NCBI RefSeq assembly: GCF_003184185.1
Contig: NZ_QHJG01000017.1
Location: forward strand, 26,723 to 90,722
Reading direction: 5' to 3'
From: Legionella qingyii
Lineage (GTDB): Bacteria > Pseudomonadota > Gammaproteobacteria > Legionellales > Legionellaceae
DNA: 64,000 nt
The translations under genes and the position numbers were made by a program. The notes beneath the pieces were generated by a model, which had not been told where the DNA came from, ran no database searches, and saw only the letters and a program-made list of their open reading frames with translations. Within the stretch, counting starts at the first letter, position 1. Each line of letters opens with the position of its first letter. Positions 25,178 to 34,862 of the stretch are shown in pieces.

Positions 25178-25450
25178 ATGAAATGGATAATTTTGTTAGG
25201 AAGTATTGTTTTGATGGCAGGATGTTGCTGTACCACCGCATATACACCGGTATATACTCCGGCAATCGCATATACATCAGCAGTTACCTACAAACCCGTG
25301 ATTAGATATAGACCTGTAGTTTCATACAGACCTGTCGCTGTTACGCGTGTTGTTACACCCGCTGTTGCACCAGTTGTTGAACCCGTATCGGTTTATTCTT
25401 ATCCTGTAGGTCCTTTAGATGTGACTACGACAACTATTGATTTTTATTGA
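25178..25450 (+). CDS. Small proline/valine/tyrosine-repeat lipoprotein
   Basis: A 90-residue lipoprotein with the lipobox LMAGC (Cys16). The mature part repeats short P-V-x-Y units (YTPVYTPAIAYTS, YKPVIRYRPVVSYRPVAV), resembling extended cell-envelope proteins. An AAAGGGGG ribosome binding site lies just upstream of the ATG. The function is unknown. It is monocistronic and followed by a hairpin shared with topA on the other strand. Confidence 0.7.
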   Translation: MKWIILLGSIVLMAGCCCTTAYTPVYTPAIAYTSAVTYKPVIRYRPVVSYRPVAVTRVVTPAVAPVVEPVSVYSYPVGPLDVTTTTIDFY

Positions 25451-25464
25451 TCAAAACATTGATA

Positions 25465-25492
25465 CCTGGGTGCAGCAAACACTGTACCCAGG
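25465..25492. terminator. CCTGGGT/ACCCAGG hairpin between convergent genes
   Basis: CCTGGGT (25465-25471) and ACCCAGG (25486-25492) form a 7-bp stem between the convergent lipoprotein and topA genes. It has no long T-run. It matches a family of similar hairpins elsewhere in the window. Confidence 0.55.
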
Positions 25493-25503
25493 CTTAATGT
25501 ATC

Positions 25504-27798
25504 TTATTTCATTGCCTCTAGTTCTTCCTTGGTAGAATAACCACATCCATCCTGTGGGCATAGGATTTGTCGACCGAATTTTTTGCTTTCTTTCACAGTC
25601 AAAATTGGCCAACTGCAGTTTGGGCATGGATGGTTAATCGGTTCATTCCACAACGCATAATCGCATTTAGGATAATTACCACAGGAATAGAAAATTTTCC
25701 CTTTTCTTGATTTGCGCTGTAGGATTTTTGCTTCGTGGCACTTGGGACATTCCACGCCTGTATCAGCTGGTTTTTCTATAGGTTCCATGTGCTTACATTG
25801 AGGATAATTACTGCAGCCAATAAAACGGCCATAACGTCCCGTTTTTATATGTAATGAACTGGAACATACTGGACATACTCTTCCTTCGACAACTTCAGGT
25901 TCATTTTTTTCATTATCCTGACCTGCTATATCTTGGGTGTAATCACACTCTGGATAGCCAGTACAACCAATGAAACGCCCACGTTTACCTAGTCTTATTG
26001 ACAACGGTTTTCCACATTTCGGACACTGTTCATCTAAAACTTCAGAGGTTACATCTTTACGCTGTACTTGTTGATCCGTAGTTGTAATTTGTTGCACAAA
26101 TGGCTGCCAAAATTCTTCTAAGACCGGAATCCATTCTTTTTCACCCCGCGCAATAGCATCAAGCGTATCTTCAAGTTCTGCAGTAAATTTATAATCTACG
26201 TACCGCGTAAAATAACCCGTCAAAAAGCGGTTTACTATCCGACCAACATCCGTTGGAAAGAATCTTTTCTTATCAACAATAACATATTCGCGTTGTTGCA
26301 ATGTGTGAATAATGGATGCATAAGTTGACGGTCGTCCAATATCATATTCTTCCAGTGCCTTAACCAAAGTTGCTTCCGAGTATCTTGGTGGCGGCTCTGT
26401 GAAGTGTTGATTGGCTAATATGTCCTGTACTTTGACTTTTTCACCGACATTCAATGCAGGTAATAATGAACCTTCATTTTCATCATCTTTGGTATCATCA
26501 CGACCTTCTTCATACACCGAGAGGAATCCTGGGAAGGTAATTGTAGAACCATTCGCGCGGAACATATTGCCTTCACCGCAGCTTAAATCTACAGCAACCG
26601 TATCCAATATCGCATCAGCCATTTGGCAGGCTACGGTACGTTTCCAGATTAAACTGTACAGTTTGTATTGATCAGCAGTTAATGCCGATTGCACCATTTC
26701 CGGTGTACGTTTAATCGATGTGGGGCGAATCGCCTCATGTGCTTCTTGAGCATTTTTGGATTTGGTTTTGTAAACTCTTGGACTTGCAGGACAATTATCG
26801 GCACCATAACGTTCCGTAATAAACTGCCGTGTTTCCTCTATTGCTTCCGCCGATAAATTCACCGAATCGGTACGCATATAAGAGATAAGACCGACAGTCC
26901 CCGTTCCAATATCTATTCCTTCATATAATTGTTGTGCAACCATCATCGACTTTCGCGCGGTAAAACCTAATTTTCGTGCAGCCTCTTGTTGCAAAGTCGA
27001 TGTAATAAACGGAGGTGATGGTTTACGCTTGCGTTGTTTTTTCTCGATTTGAGTAACGAGTAAATAGCCGAGGGCTTCTCGAACCAAATCCTCTTTGATT
27101 TGTTGGGCCTGCTCTTCCTTGGTTACCGTAAATTGCTGTAATTTTTCATTTTTGTAATGCGTCAAACGCGCTTCAAAGGACACCTTTGTATGAATACATT
27201 CAGCTAAAATCTTCCAATATTCTTGAGGAATAAAACGTTCGATTTCCTCTTCTCGCTCCACAATAAGTCGCAATGCTGGACTTTGCACTCGTCCTGCAGA
27301 AAGTCCTCTTCGCACTTTTTTCCATAACAGGGGAGATAAATTAAATCCCACCAAATAATCCAACGCGCGCCGCGCCTGTTGTGCATTGACTAAATCCATC
27401 GAAATAGAACGTGGGTTATTTATTGCATCCTGAATTGCTGATTTAGTAATTTCATTGAAAAAAATCCGGTGAATGGGCTTATCTTTTGTTAGATTTTTTT
27501 CTTTCATTAATTCATAAATATGCCAGGAAATGGCTTCGCCTTCTCGATCAGGGTCCGTTGCGAGCAATAAGGAATCTGACTTTTTGAGCATTTTGGCAAT
27601 CGTTTCGATATGACGTGAGTTCTTTTCAATAGGAACATACGTCATGGCAAAATGATTTTCGGGATTAACGGAGCCCTTGCGTGCTGGCAAATCACGCACA
27701 TGTCCATAAGAGGCCACAACCTCATAATCACCACCCAAATATTTTTGAATTGTCTTCGCTTTAGCGGGTGATTCTACAATCACCAAATGTTTACTCAT
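25504..27798 (-). CDS. topA: DNA topoisomerase I
   Basis: A type IA topoisomerase that relaxes negative supercoils. The Toprim domain begins LVIVESPAKAKTIQKYLG and contains DPDREGEAISWH. The catalytic tyrosine is in VGLISYMRTDSV (about residue 300). The C-terminus has four zinc-ribbon repeats (CPKCGKPLSIRLGKRGRFIGC and related). At 764 residues it is shorter than E. coli TopA (865), as expected for Legionella-type forms. It stands alone on the minus strand. Confidence 0.97.
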   Translation of the reverse strand: MSKHLVIVESPAKAKTIQKYLGGDYEVVASYGHVRDLPARKGSVNPENHFAMTYVPIEKNSRHIETIAKMLKKSDSLLLATDPDREGEAISWHIYELMKEKNLTKDKPIHRIFFNEITKSAIQDAINNPRSISMDLVNAQQARRALDYLVGFNLSPLLWKKVRRGLSAGRVQSPALRLIVEREEEIERFIPQEYWKILAECIHTKVSFEARLTHYKNEKLQQFTVTKEEQAQQIKEDLVREALGYLLVTQIEKKQRKRKPSPPFITSTLQQEAARKLGFTARKSMMVAQQLYEGIDIGTGTVGLISYMRTDSVNLSAEAIEETRQFITERYGADNCPASPRVYKTKSKNAQEAHEAIRPTSIKRTPEMVQSALTADQYKLYSLIWKRTVACQMADAILDTVAVDLSCGEGNMFRANGSTITFPGFLSVYEEGRDDTKDDENEGSLLPALNVGEKVKVQDILANQHFTEPPPRYSEATLVKALEEYDIGRPSTYASIIHTLQQREYVIVDKKRFFPTDVGRIVNRFLTGYFTRYVDYKFTAELEDTLDAIARGEKEWIPVLEEFWQPFVQQITTTDQQVQRKDVTSEVLDEQCPKCGKPLSIRLGKRGRFIGCTGYPECDYTQDIAGQDNEKNEPEVVEGRVCPVCSSSLHIKTGRYGRFIGCSNYPQCKHMEPIEKPADTGVECPKCHEAKILQRKSRKGKIFYSCGNYPKCDYALWNEPINHPCPNCSWPILTVKESKKFGRQILCPQDGCGYSTKEELEAMK

Positions 27799-27930
27799 AT
27801 AACGTTAACCTTATCCTTTTCACTTCATCCCTAAGCATCAAAAATACCCGTGCTTAAGAGCAAACACGGTATAATGGTGCTGAAAATGAAATATCACCAA
27901 CTTCTAGTAATATAGGTAATAGACGATCTT

Positions 27931-28368
27931 TTAATGAATTGTCAATTCATCTTCTGATTGATAAAGAACTAAATCAAGAAAAGCCAATTGTTCTTCATTC
28001 AAAGAACTCGATAATGCATTTCTTATAGTCCATTTGGTCTCTTGAAGAGTTACGATACGAGATTCAGAAAATTGCAATTGATTCATAATCATTTCAAATG
28101 ATTCTGGATTAAGAACTTTCCATAATTTCATACGCATGAGAAATTGATAACTGGCCTTAGTCAGTTTCATTTGCTCATCATACGTAAAGACTCGTGTTGA
28201 TGTATGTTGTTGTAATTTCAAATGTAAAACTTGTTCTTCAGAAGCTAAGTTTTCATCCTCATTTAGTTGTTCCGATGCATCCTGATCAGCGGTTTTATGG
28301 CTTTCTTGCAGCTGGGTAAGACTTTGTTCAAATAAACTCAATAACATCTCAAATAAGTTATCTTTCAT
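27931..28368 (-). CDS. smg: Smg family protein (DUF494)
   Basis: A 145-residue acidic helical protein of the Smg/DUF494 family, conserved next to dprA in many gamma- and betaproteobacteria. Its N-terminus (MKDNLFEMLLSLFEQ) and C-terminus (LDLVLYQSEDELTIH) match the family ends. The function is not established. It lies 3 bases after dprA and is probably co-transcribed with it. Confidence 0.9.
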   Translation of the reverse strand: MKDNLFEMLLSLFEQSLTQLQESHKTADQDASEQLNEDENLASEEQVLHLKLQQHTSTRVFTYDEQMKLTKASYQFLMRMKLWKVLNPESFEMIMNQLQFSESRIVTLQETKWTIRNALSSSLNEEQLAFLDLVLYQSEDELTIH

Positions 28369-28371
28369 ATA

Positions 28372-29445
28372 CTAACACCTCATATAGCCACCGGGCACAG
28401 ATACAACAGCCCCATTTAATTCTAATTCTGCAAGCTCACTAGTGACTTGCTCAACGGTGCATCCGCTACGTAAAATGATCTGATCCACTGTAGTCATTTC
28501 AAAGCCAATGAACTTTACTAGGTTTTTATTCCCGCTGGCAAGAGGTAAAATAGCTTTATCAGTTGTTTGCTGTTCCGAATCAATCCGTAACTCTTCAAGA
28601 ACATCGGCAACTGAAGTAACTAATTTGGCTCCTTGCTGCAACAGGTAATGACACCCTCGAGCCAGAGGATTATGAATGGAGCCTGGAATCGCTAAAACAT
28701 CTCGGTTTTGTTCCAAAGCCATTCGCGCTGTGATTAACGAACCACTCTTGATTGCTGACTCAACAACCAAAATGCACAATGATAAACCACTTATTATACG
28801 ATTTCTCCGGGGGAAATGTCCAGAGATAGGAGGGCTTTTCAAGGGGAATTCGCTCATTAATAGGCCATTTTGAGCAATTTCGTGCGACAATGAGCGATGC
28901 CGATGAGGATAAATGCGATCGACTCCTGTACCCAGCACCGCAATTGTTTGTCCCCCTGCCTCCAAACAACCTTGATGGGCTTGGGCATCAATACCTAAAG
29001 CCAAACCACTCACAATAGTCACGCCATGTGAAGCGATCTCCTTTGCAAATTGCCGTGCGTTTTCACTTCCAGTTACAGTCGGATTACGACTACCTACCAC
29101 AGCTAATTTGGGTTGATTTAAACAAGCAAGCTGGCCTTTTGCATACAAAACAATGGGGGGATCCATAATTTCCTTCAATAAAGGAGGGTATTCAGAGGAG
29201 TCCCAAGTAAGTAGATGATGATCGTCTGCTGCCGCCAACCAACTTAAATCTTCTTGAATCACATTCATATCGAAGTGAGCGATAGTATGCGCCAGGGCCT
29301 GCGGTAAGCCCGCTTGCTCGAGTTCCATTGCTGAAAGCTGGAACATGTGCTGCAAATCAGGCCAACGCTTTTGTAGTTTGGCTACAGTGCGCGGTCCAAC
29401 TCGTTCCATTCGGTTTAATGCAAGATAATAAGGTAAATTACTCAT
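28372..29445 (-). CDS. dprA: DprA, DNA-processing protein for natural transformation
   Basis: A 357-residue DprA that loads RecA on incoming single-stranded DNA. The Rossmann-like core has VVGSRNPTVTGSENAR, IVSGLALGIDAQAHQG, TGVDRIYPHRH, and the helix LITARMALEQNRDVLAIPG. An N-terminal helix-hairpin-helix-like segment and a C-terminal winged-helix (about 300-355) complete the usual layout. It overlaps the LysM gene by 4 bases. Presence fits a naturally competent organism. Confidence 0.95.
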   Translation of the reverse strand: MSNLPYYLALNRMERVGPRTVAKLQKRWPDLQHMFQLSAMELEQAGLPQALAHTIAHFDMNVIQEDLSWLAAADDHHLLTWDSSEYPPLLKEIMDPPIVLYAKGQLACLNQPKLAVVGSRNPTVTGSENARQFAKEIASHGVTIVSGLALGIDAQAHQGCLEAGGQTIAVLGTGVDRIYPHRHRSLSHEIAQNGLLMSEFPLKSPPISGHFPRRNRIISGLSLCILVVESAIKSGSLITARMALEQNRDVLAIPGSIHNPLARGCHYLLQQGAKLVTSVADVLEELRIDSEQQTTDKAILPLASGNKNLVKFIGFEMTTVDQIILRSGCTVEQVTSELAELELNGAVVSVPGGYMRC

Positions 29446-30479
29446 GGATTAGCCACATAATTTAATAAATAAACTGCGCGTGTTGAACGAACAATCAAGG
29501 CGAAACTGGTTTTGCTAAATACCCGAAATACCATAAGCTCGCCAATACGCTCAGGCGGTAATAAAATAGGCATGAGAGGATTTTTAGGGTCATTAACGGT
29601 GCCTGACTCTCTATAGATACCCAGAACATCCCCAGCTTCCAATCCATCACGGGCACCCAAACTAATCACCGCCACACCACCAGCAGCTTCCTCGACATTC
29701 CCGTTAGGCATCCCATTAGGCATATCAATGATATATCCTCTTACGAGAAATAGAGGAGCTTTAGGCTCAAAGAACAAATTAAATTCAGGGCTATTATTAA
29801 TCAGAACACTATCGTGAACTCGAATACCTTCATTAATGCTGGTTAATAAAATAGTTGCTGGCTCACCGCCCGCAATCAACTCTGCATAACCTACCAGATC
29901 AGCTCGATATCCCAAGAGCTCTTTAGTTTTTGGATCCACATAATCTTTCCCCCCTCTGAAAATGGAATAAGCAGGAATGCTCCCCGGAGGTATTTCTCGA
30001 GATGGATGCAATCCTTGAACATAGGCCTCATCCCCTTGACCACCCATCATGTGCTCTCCTACTAACGCAACAATGTAAGGTGCTCGACTGACCACATCCT
30101 GATCCAATATCAAGGATTCATTTAAAAAAGGCTTAATATCGCTTAAAGGTATCGCAGGAATGGGCTCATCTAAAGGTAAGGGCCGAACATTGGGTGATAA
30201 TTTAATTGTGCCATTTGATAATACCTTAAGGTAAGGTTTGGTTTTAGAATAACTTAAAACGAGCACTGCACCAGGGTATAAACGATTGGGATTTTTTATC
30301 TCAGGGTTGGCATGCCAGAGTTCCTTCCACTCCCAAGGATTATTTAGGTAACGATTGGCTATGGTCCATAAACTATCACCCGGTTGAACAACATAACGTG
30401 CCGGAGCATCTTTTTTTAAGCTTAGAGCATAGTTTAAATTAGCGAGGGAAAAAAAGAATATAAAGAGAATAAATCTCAT
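29442..30479 (-). CDS. LysM-domain secreted protein
   Basis: A 345-residue protein with a signal peptide (MRFILFIFFFSLANLNYA) and a single N-terminal LysM domain (YVVQPGDSLWTIANRYL, then RLYPGAVLVLSY, about residues 26-75), which binds peptidoglycan. The rest is beta-rich, with no catalytic motif I can see. The ATG at 30479 is used rather than the upstream frame at 30542 because the signal peptide starts there. It is the first gene of the LysM-dprA-smg operon, divergent from def. Confidence 0.9.
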   Translation of the reverse strand: MRFILFIFFFSLANLNYALSLKKDAPARYVVQPGDSLWTIANRYLNNPWEWKELWHANPEIKNPNRLYPGAVLVLSYSKTKPYLKVLSNGTIKLSPNVRPLPLDEPIPAIPLSDIKPFLNESLILDQDVVSRAPYIVALVGEHMMGGQGDEAYVQGLHPSREIPPGSIPAYSIFRGGKDYVDPKTKELLGYRADLVGYAELIAGGEPATILLTSINEGIRVHDSVLINNSPEFNLFFEPKAPLFLVRGYIIDMPNGMPNGNVEEAAGGVAVISLGARDGLEAGDVLGIYRESGTVNDPKNPLMPILLPPERIGELMVFRVFSKTSFALIVRSTRAVYLLNYVANP

Positions 30480-30570
30480 TAGAGTCAATCCTTTGTTGGA
30501 ATATCTTGCAGCCTTACAATATATGAAGGATAATATTAACATGATATTTGTACACAGAACCAGATAAACA

Positions 30571-31080
30571 ATGGCTATTCATACGATTCTATATTTACCT
30601 GACTCTCGATTAAGAGATGTTGCAAAACCGGTTATGCATTTTGATGATAAATTGCAAACGTTAATCGACGATATGTTTGAAACGATGTATGACGCACGTG
30701 GTGTCGGACTGGCAGCACCTCAAATTGGTGTGAGTTTGCGTTTGTCTGTGATTGATATTACGGGAGATAAGCAGAATCAATTGGTTATCATCAATCCAGA
30801 AATCATTACTTCTGAAGGCGAACAAAAATTTGAAGAGGGATGTCTTTCTGTCCCAGGTGCTTATGATACAGTTATTCGCGCAGAAAAGGTTACTGTAAAA
30901 GCTTTAGATAGAAACGGAAACCCTTTTGAGATTAAAGCAGAAGGCCTGCTCGCTGAATGTTTGCAACATGAAATTGATCATATGAATGGCAAACTGTTCA
31001 TTGACCTACTTTCCCCATTGAAAAAAGCTATGGCACGAAAAAAATTAGATAAATTCAAGCGTCAACATGCACGTAAATAA
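30571..31080 (+). CDS. def: Peptide deformylase
   Basis: A 169-residue metalloenzyme that removes the formyl group from new proteins. All three family motifs are present: GVGLAAPQIG (about residues 45-54), EGCLSVPG (about 90-97, metal-binding Cys) and QHEIDHMNG (about 131-139, HExxH). It starts the def-fmt-rsmB cluster. Confidence 0.97.
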   Translation: MAIHTILYLPDSRLRDVAKPVMHFDDKLQTLIDDMFETMYDARGVGLAAPQIGVSLRLSVIDITGDKQNQLVIINPEIITSEGEQKFEEGCLSVPGAYDTVIRAEKVTVKALDRNGNPFEIKAEGLLAECLQHEIDHMNGKLFIDLLSPLKKAMARKKLDKFKRQHARK

Positions 31081-31156
31081 GTCTTGTATTTTCCATAAGA
31101 TTATTCATTAAGATACGTCCTCTAAAGACGATCCTTGATCGAAACAGGTAGTTACC

Positions 31157-32098
31157 ATGAGCACATTGAATATCGTTTTTGCTGGAACTCCAGAATTTGG
31201 CTTGCCTTGTCTTGAGGCATTATTGCATTCAAAACATCATATTAAAGCAATCTATACGCAACCTGACCGTCCTGCTGGACGTGGTAGAAAATTACAAGCT
31301 TCTGCAGTGAAAGAATGGGCTTTAAACCAGAAAATTCCAGTCTATCAACCGGTGAATTTCAAGAATCCTGAGGCAATTGCAGAGCTTGCCGCATTAAAGC
31401 CAGACGTCATGGTTGTTATTGCTTATGGATTAATTTTACCTAAAGCAGTGCTTGAAATCCCTCGCTTAGGCTGTATTAATGTGCATGCCTCCTTGTTGCC
31501 TCGCTGGCGTGGTGCCTCCCCTATCCAGTCAGTTCTACTGCATGGCGATACAGAATCTGGAGTAACGATTATGCAAATGGATGCAGGTATGGATACAGGC
31601 GCGATGCTTCATAAAGTTGCCTGCCCTATAACTGCATCAGAAACCGCGCAAACGTTACATGACAAGCTGGCACAGATCTCTGCGCAACCTTTATTGCAAA
31701 CCCTGGATGAATTAGCTGCTCAAGCCGCAAAACCCGAAATCCAAAATAATGAATTAGCCACTTATGCCAGCAAAATTAACAAAGAAGATGCGTGCATCAA
31801 TTGGCAACACTCCGCAGCAGAAATTGATCGAAAAATCCGCGCGTTCAATCCTTGGCCAATCGCCTATACAACCCTCGGAGAGGAAACTTTGCGCATTCAT
31901 CAAGCTAAAGTCGTAGACCAATCATTTTCACAAGCGCCAGGCACAGTCATTAGTATCGATAAAAAAGGCATGTTGATTGCTACAGGAGACCAAAGTTTGC
32001 TTGTAGAACGAATCCAACTTCCAGGTGCCAAAGTGATCTCCATTGCCGATTGGTTAAATTCATCTAAAGCACAAGTACATGCAGGATTTGTGTTTTAA
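31157..32098 (+). CDS. fmt: Methionyl-tRNA formyltransferase
   Basis: A 313-residue enzyme that formylates initiator Met-tRNA. The formyl-tetrahydrofolate motif [17 protein letters not shown] is at about residues 106-122, with a downstream [13 protein letters not shown]-terminal OB-type domain is present from about residue 205. The stop overlaps the rsmB start by one base. It is the normal partner of def, 76 bases downstream. Confidence 0.97.
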   Translation: MSTLNIVFAGTPEFGLPCLEALLHSKHHIKAIYTQPDRPAGRGRKLQASAVKEWALNQKIPVYQPVNFKNPEAIAELAALKPDVMVVIAYGLILPKAVLEIPRLGCINVHASLLPRWRGASPIQSVLLHGDTESGVTIMQMDAGMDTGAMLHKVACPITASETAQTLHDKLAQISAQPLLQTLDELAAQAAKPEIQNNELATYASKINKEDACINWQHSAAEIDRKIRAFNPWPIAYTTLGEETLRIHQAKVVDQSFSQAPGTVISIDKKGMLIATGDQSLLVERIQLPGAKVISIADWLNSSKAQVHAGFVF

Positions 32099-33384
32099 TG
32101 AACAAGAATGAACGACTGCACGCCTTAAAAATTTTAACCCAGTTATTGACTGATAAATCATCCTTATCCCAGCTTATGCCTGCAACAGCCGAAGCTACAC
32201 CAATGACTAAAGAGATTTGCTTTGGCTTTTGCCGTCATTATTTTCGTTTACAAGCCTTAGCAGAATGTTTGCTTCAAAAAAGACCAAAAGAACTGGAAAT
32301 TTGGATTGCATTACTCATTGGCCTTTATCAATTGCACTACATGCAGGTACCTGATTATGCTGTAGTAAAAGAAACGGTATCCTTACTTGAAAAAATCAAA
32401 AAACCATGGGCAAAGGGGTTGGTTAATGCTGTTTTGCGCAATTTCTGCCGCCAGCAAAATGAAATTCTGGACCGCCTGAGCAAGGATCCCCGATTTATTC
32501 ATGGTCAGCCCCAATGGTTACTGGAACGCTTGCAAACAGATTGGCCTGATAACTGGCAAGCAATCGCCCAAGCAAACGATATGCATCCGCCCATGACATT
32601 ACGTGTTAATGTGCAAAAAAATTCTGTTACTGAATACTTACAGATTTTAAATGAAGCAGGCTTTGCCGCTAAACCTCATCTTATTGCAGCTGAAGGGATT
32701 ACTCTAACCAAACCTTGCGATGTACGCCAACTTCCCGGATTTGCAGAGGGTCGAGTTTCTGTGCAAGACGGTGCAGCGCAATTAGCAGCTTCTTTACTGT
32801 CTTTAAAACCTGGGTTACGTGTTCTCGATGCCTGCTGTGCTCCTGGAGGAAAAACCTGTCATATTCTAGAAAAGGAACCAAACCTGTCTGTATGTATTGC
32901 TCTGGACGTTGATCCGAAACGATTGAAACGCGTTCAAGAAAACTTAGATCGCCTTCAATTGCATGCCAATTTAGTAGAAGGTGATGCATTAACCCCTGCC
33001 ACGTGGTGGGATGGCCAACTCTTTGATCGTATTTTATTAGATGCCCCTTGTTCTGCAACAGGCGTCATTCGACGCCACTCGGACATTAAGCTGTTACGGA
33101 ACGACGAGGAAATCGTTACCATAACTAAAATCCAACATAACATGTTGAATTGCTTATGGCCCTTACTCGCAAAAGGTGGGTTACTGCTTTATGCCACCTG
33201 TTCGGTGATGTCCGCTGAAAATGAGCAGCAAATCGCAAATTTTGTTGCAACCCATCCAGACTGTACGATAATTAAAGAACCTAGGGCATGGGGCCACGCT
33301 ACTGGACATGGTCAACAAATTTTACCGGGAGAACAAGATATGGATGGATTTTTCTATGCAGTGCTATTTAAGGATAAAAAATGA
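32098..33384 (+). CDS. rsmB: 16S rRNA m5C967 methyltransferase RsmB
   Basis: A 428-residue RNA methyltransferase with an N-terminal NusB-like helical domain (about 1-140) and a C-terminal Rossmann domain. SAM-binding is DACCAPGGKTCHI at about residues 246-258. The two catalytic cysteine motifs are LLDAPCSATG and LLYATCSVM. It overlaps fmt and the next gene by a few bases each, giving a compact def-fmt-rsmB run. Confidence 0.96.
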   Translation: MNKNERLHALKILTQLLTDKSSLSQLMPATAEATPMTKEICFGFCRHYFRLQALAECLLQKRPKELEIWIALLIGLYQLHYMQVPDYAVVKETVSLLEKIKKPWAKGLVNAVLRNFCRQQNEILDRLSKDPRFIHGQPQWLLERLQTDWPDNWQAIAQANDMHPPMTLRVNVQKNSVTEYLQILNEAGFAAKPHLIAAEGITLTKPCDVRQLPGFAEGRVSVQDGAAQLAASLLSLKPGLRVLDACCAPGGKTCHILEKEPNLSVCIALDVDPKRLKRVQENLDRLQLHANLVEGDALTPATWWDGQLFDRILLDAPCSATGVIRRHSDIKLLRNDEEIVTITKIQHNMLNCLWPLLAKGGLLLYATCSVMSAENEQQIANFVATHPDCTIIKEPRAWGHATGHGQQILPGEQDMDGFFYAVLFKDKK

Positions 33385-34136
33385 CAATCAATTGGCCTGT
33401 AATCACTGTTTTGTTCTGCTTATCCATCCCTGGGGTAGTCATTGCAATCAAACGATTGATTTATTTTTTATTGCCTGATAACTCCGAAGAACTAAAAAAA
33501 AGGATGAGTCGGTTTGCCATTTTGCAAACCTTATTCATGATCTTTATCCTAAGTTTTGCAGGCGCCGTGTTATCTCCTGCGACGGGATTACATGATACAA
33601 AACTTGAGGCACTGTTACAGGGTACAGCAGGAATAAGTGTATTACTTCCTATTTTACTACCTACTGTTTTGTATGCCTTTTTTGGACTAATGTTTTTTTT
33701 AGTTCTCTATTATGGTCTCATCGCACGCATCATCGATAAGAACAACATGAAAGTCATGACTCATCTACGCACAGCCCTTGGTGTTGATGGCTGTGTTCTT
33801 TATGGCGGGGTAGCAGAAGAAATTATTGGGCGATGGGGGTTAATGAACCTTGCAACCTTTTTCGCATTACTCTTTACAAAGCAATTTCCTAACTTGATCA
33901 TCTGGATTTCAATGCTTATTAGTGGATTGGTATTAGCAATAAGCCAACTTCCTGCGTACCTTGCTGCCGGTTGTACTTCAAACCGACGTTTCATTTACTC
34001 GCTGATCACACTTAGCCTTTGTCAATCATTACTTTTTGGATATTTATTTTGGCAACATGGGCTTATTGCAGCGATTTTGGCTCATATGTTATTCCATATA
34101 GGCTGGGCAGCATTTGAAAACGTAAAAAAATCGTAA
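33381..34136 (+). CDS. CPBP-family intramembrane protease
   Basis: A 251-residue polytopic membrane protein with the CPBP (CAAX protease/bacteriocin-processing) glutamate motif VAEEIIGRWG at about residues 145-154 and the histidine motif HMLFHIGW at about 236-243. About seven hydrophobic segments are visible. It overlaps rsmB by 4 bases and lies at the end of the cluster. Its substrate is unknown. Confidence 0.85.
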   Translation: MTINWPVITVLFCLSIPGVVIAIKRLIYFLLPDNSEELKKRMSRFAILQTLFMIFILSFAGAVLSPATGLHDTKLEALLQGTAGISVLLPILLPTVLYAFFGLMFFLVLYYGLIARIIDKNNMKVMTHLRTALGVDGCVLYGGVAEEIIGRWGLMNLATFFALLFTKQFPNLIIWISMLISGLVLAISQLPAYLAAGCTSNRRFIYSLITLSLCQSLLFGYLFWQHGLIAAILAHMLFHIGWAAFENVKKS

Positions 34137-34214
34137 AGCCTCCCTCCGTTAATCTTGCCTTAACCTTAACCTTTTATCCTACAAGGGAATGTAGTCAATG
34201 TTAGGGGGTAGGAT

Positions 34215-34709
34215 ATGGCCACTTCAAGTAATGAGTTTGCTGCGCTGGTAAATCAATTACACAGCTCACCTAACGATCATGTTTTACAACAAGCTGTGCT
34301 CCAACATTTACCTAAAATGATCGTTTTAGCTCGAGATAATCCTATGGCTTTATACCATTTAGCCCATATTTATCCACCAACATCTTCTGAGTACAAACAA
34401 ACCATGCGCCAGGCCGCGAATTTGAAATGCACTAATGCCATGCTGGTTATGGTGCAAATATTGGGGAACTCAAATGATGCCAATGATTTACAAACAGCGA
34501 CCTATTATTTCAATATGATTAATAAATCTAATGATTCATACATCAAAGAACAAGCTCGATTGCTTTTGGATGAATACCCTGAACTTTCAAAAACAATAAA
34601 AGAGCAAGAGAAACCTAATTTAAGTTATAACCACGCTCGCTTCTTTACACATCAACGGTTAAGAGAAGAACCTGTTGAGCTTGTTGAAGCTTTAGCATGT
34701 AAAGCTTAA
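34215..34709 (+). CDS. Helical protein of unknown function
   Basis: A 164-residue soluble, mostly helical protein (TPR/Sel1-like helical character in HLAHIYPPTSSEYKQTMRQA and ATYYFNMINKS), without signal peptide or membrane segments. The C-terminus has a short acidic stretch (LREEPVELVEAL) before a cysteine, a faint E-block-like feature of Legionella effectors, not enough for a call. Its ATG follows AGGGGGTAGGAT. No named family is recognised. Confidence 0.5.
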   Translation: MATSSNEFAALVNQLHSSPNDHVLQQAVLQHLPKMIVLARDNPMALYHLAHIYPPTSSEYKQTMRQAANLKCTNAMLVMVQILGNSNDANDLQTATYYFNMINKSNDSYIKEQARLLLDEYPELSKTIKEQEKPNLSYNHARFFTHQRLREEPVELVEALACKA

Positions 34710-34726
34710 TTTTAAATGTCTTAGTC

Positions 34727-34840
34727 CTGGGTGAAAGCAAAGTCCGTAACCCAGACTCTCCATATATTCATCCTCGGGTTTTGCTATGGGTGAAAGCGGA
34801 GCGGTAGCCCCGGAGTCACATTCATTTCCGGGGTCCGCTG
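34727..34840. repeat. Two related intergenic hairpins
   Basis: CTGGGT (34727-34732) pairs with ACCCAG (34749-34754), and CCCCGGA (34808-34814) pairs with TCCGGGG (34827-34833), the latter extended by AGCGG/CCGCT. Both hairpins are preceded or filled by GGTGAAAGC plus a purine-rich stretch (about 34730 and 34789). They lie between the convergent genes ending at 34709 and 34863. They belong to the recurrent hairpin family described in the findings. Confidence 0.6.
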
Positions 34841-34862
34841 CGCGTCAAGGCTAGGGGATGTT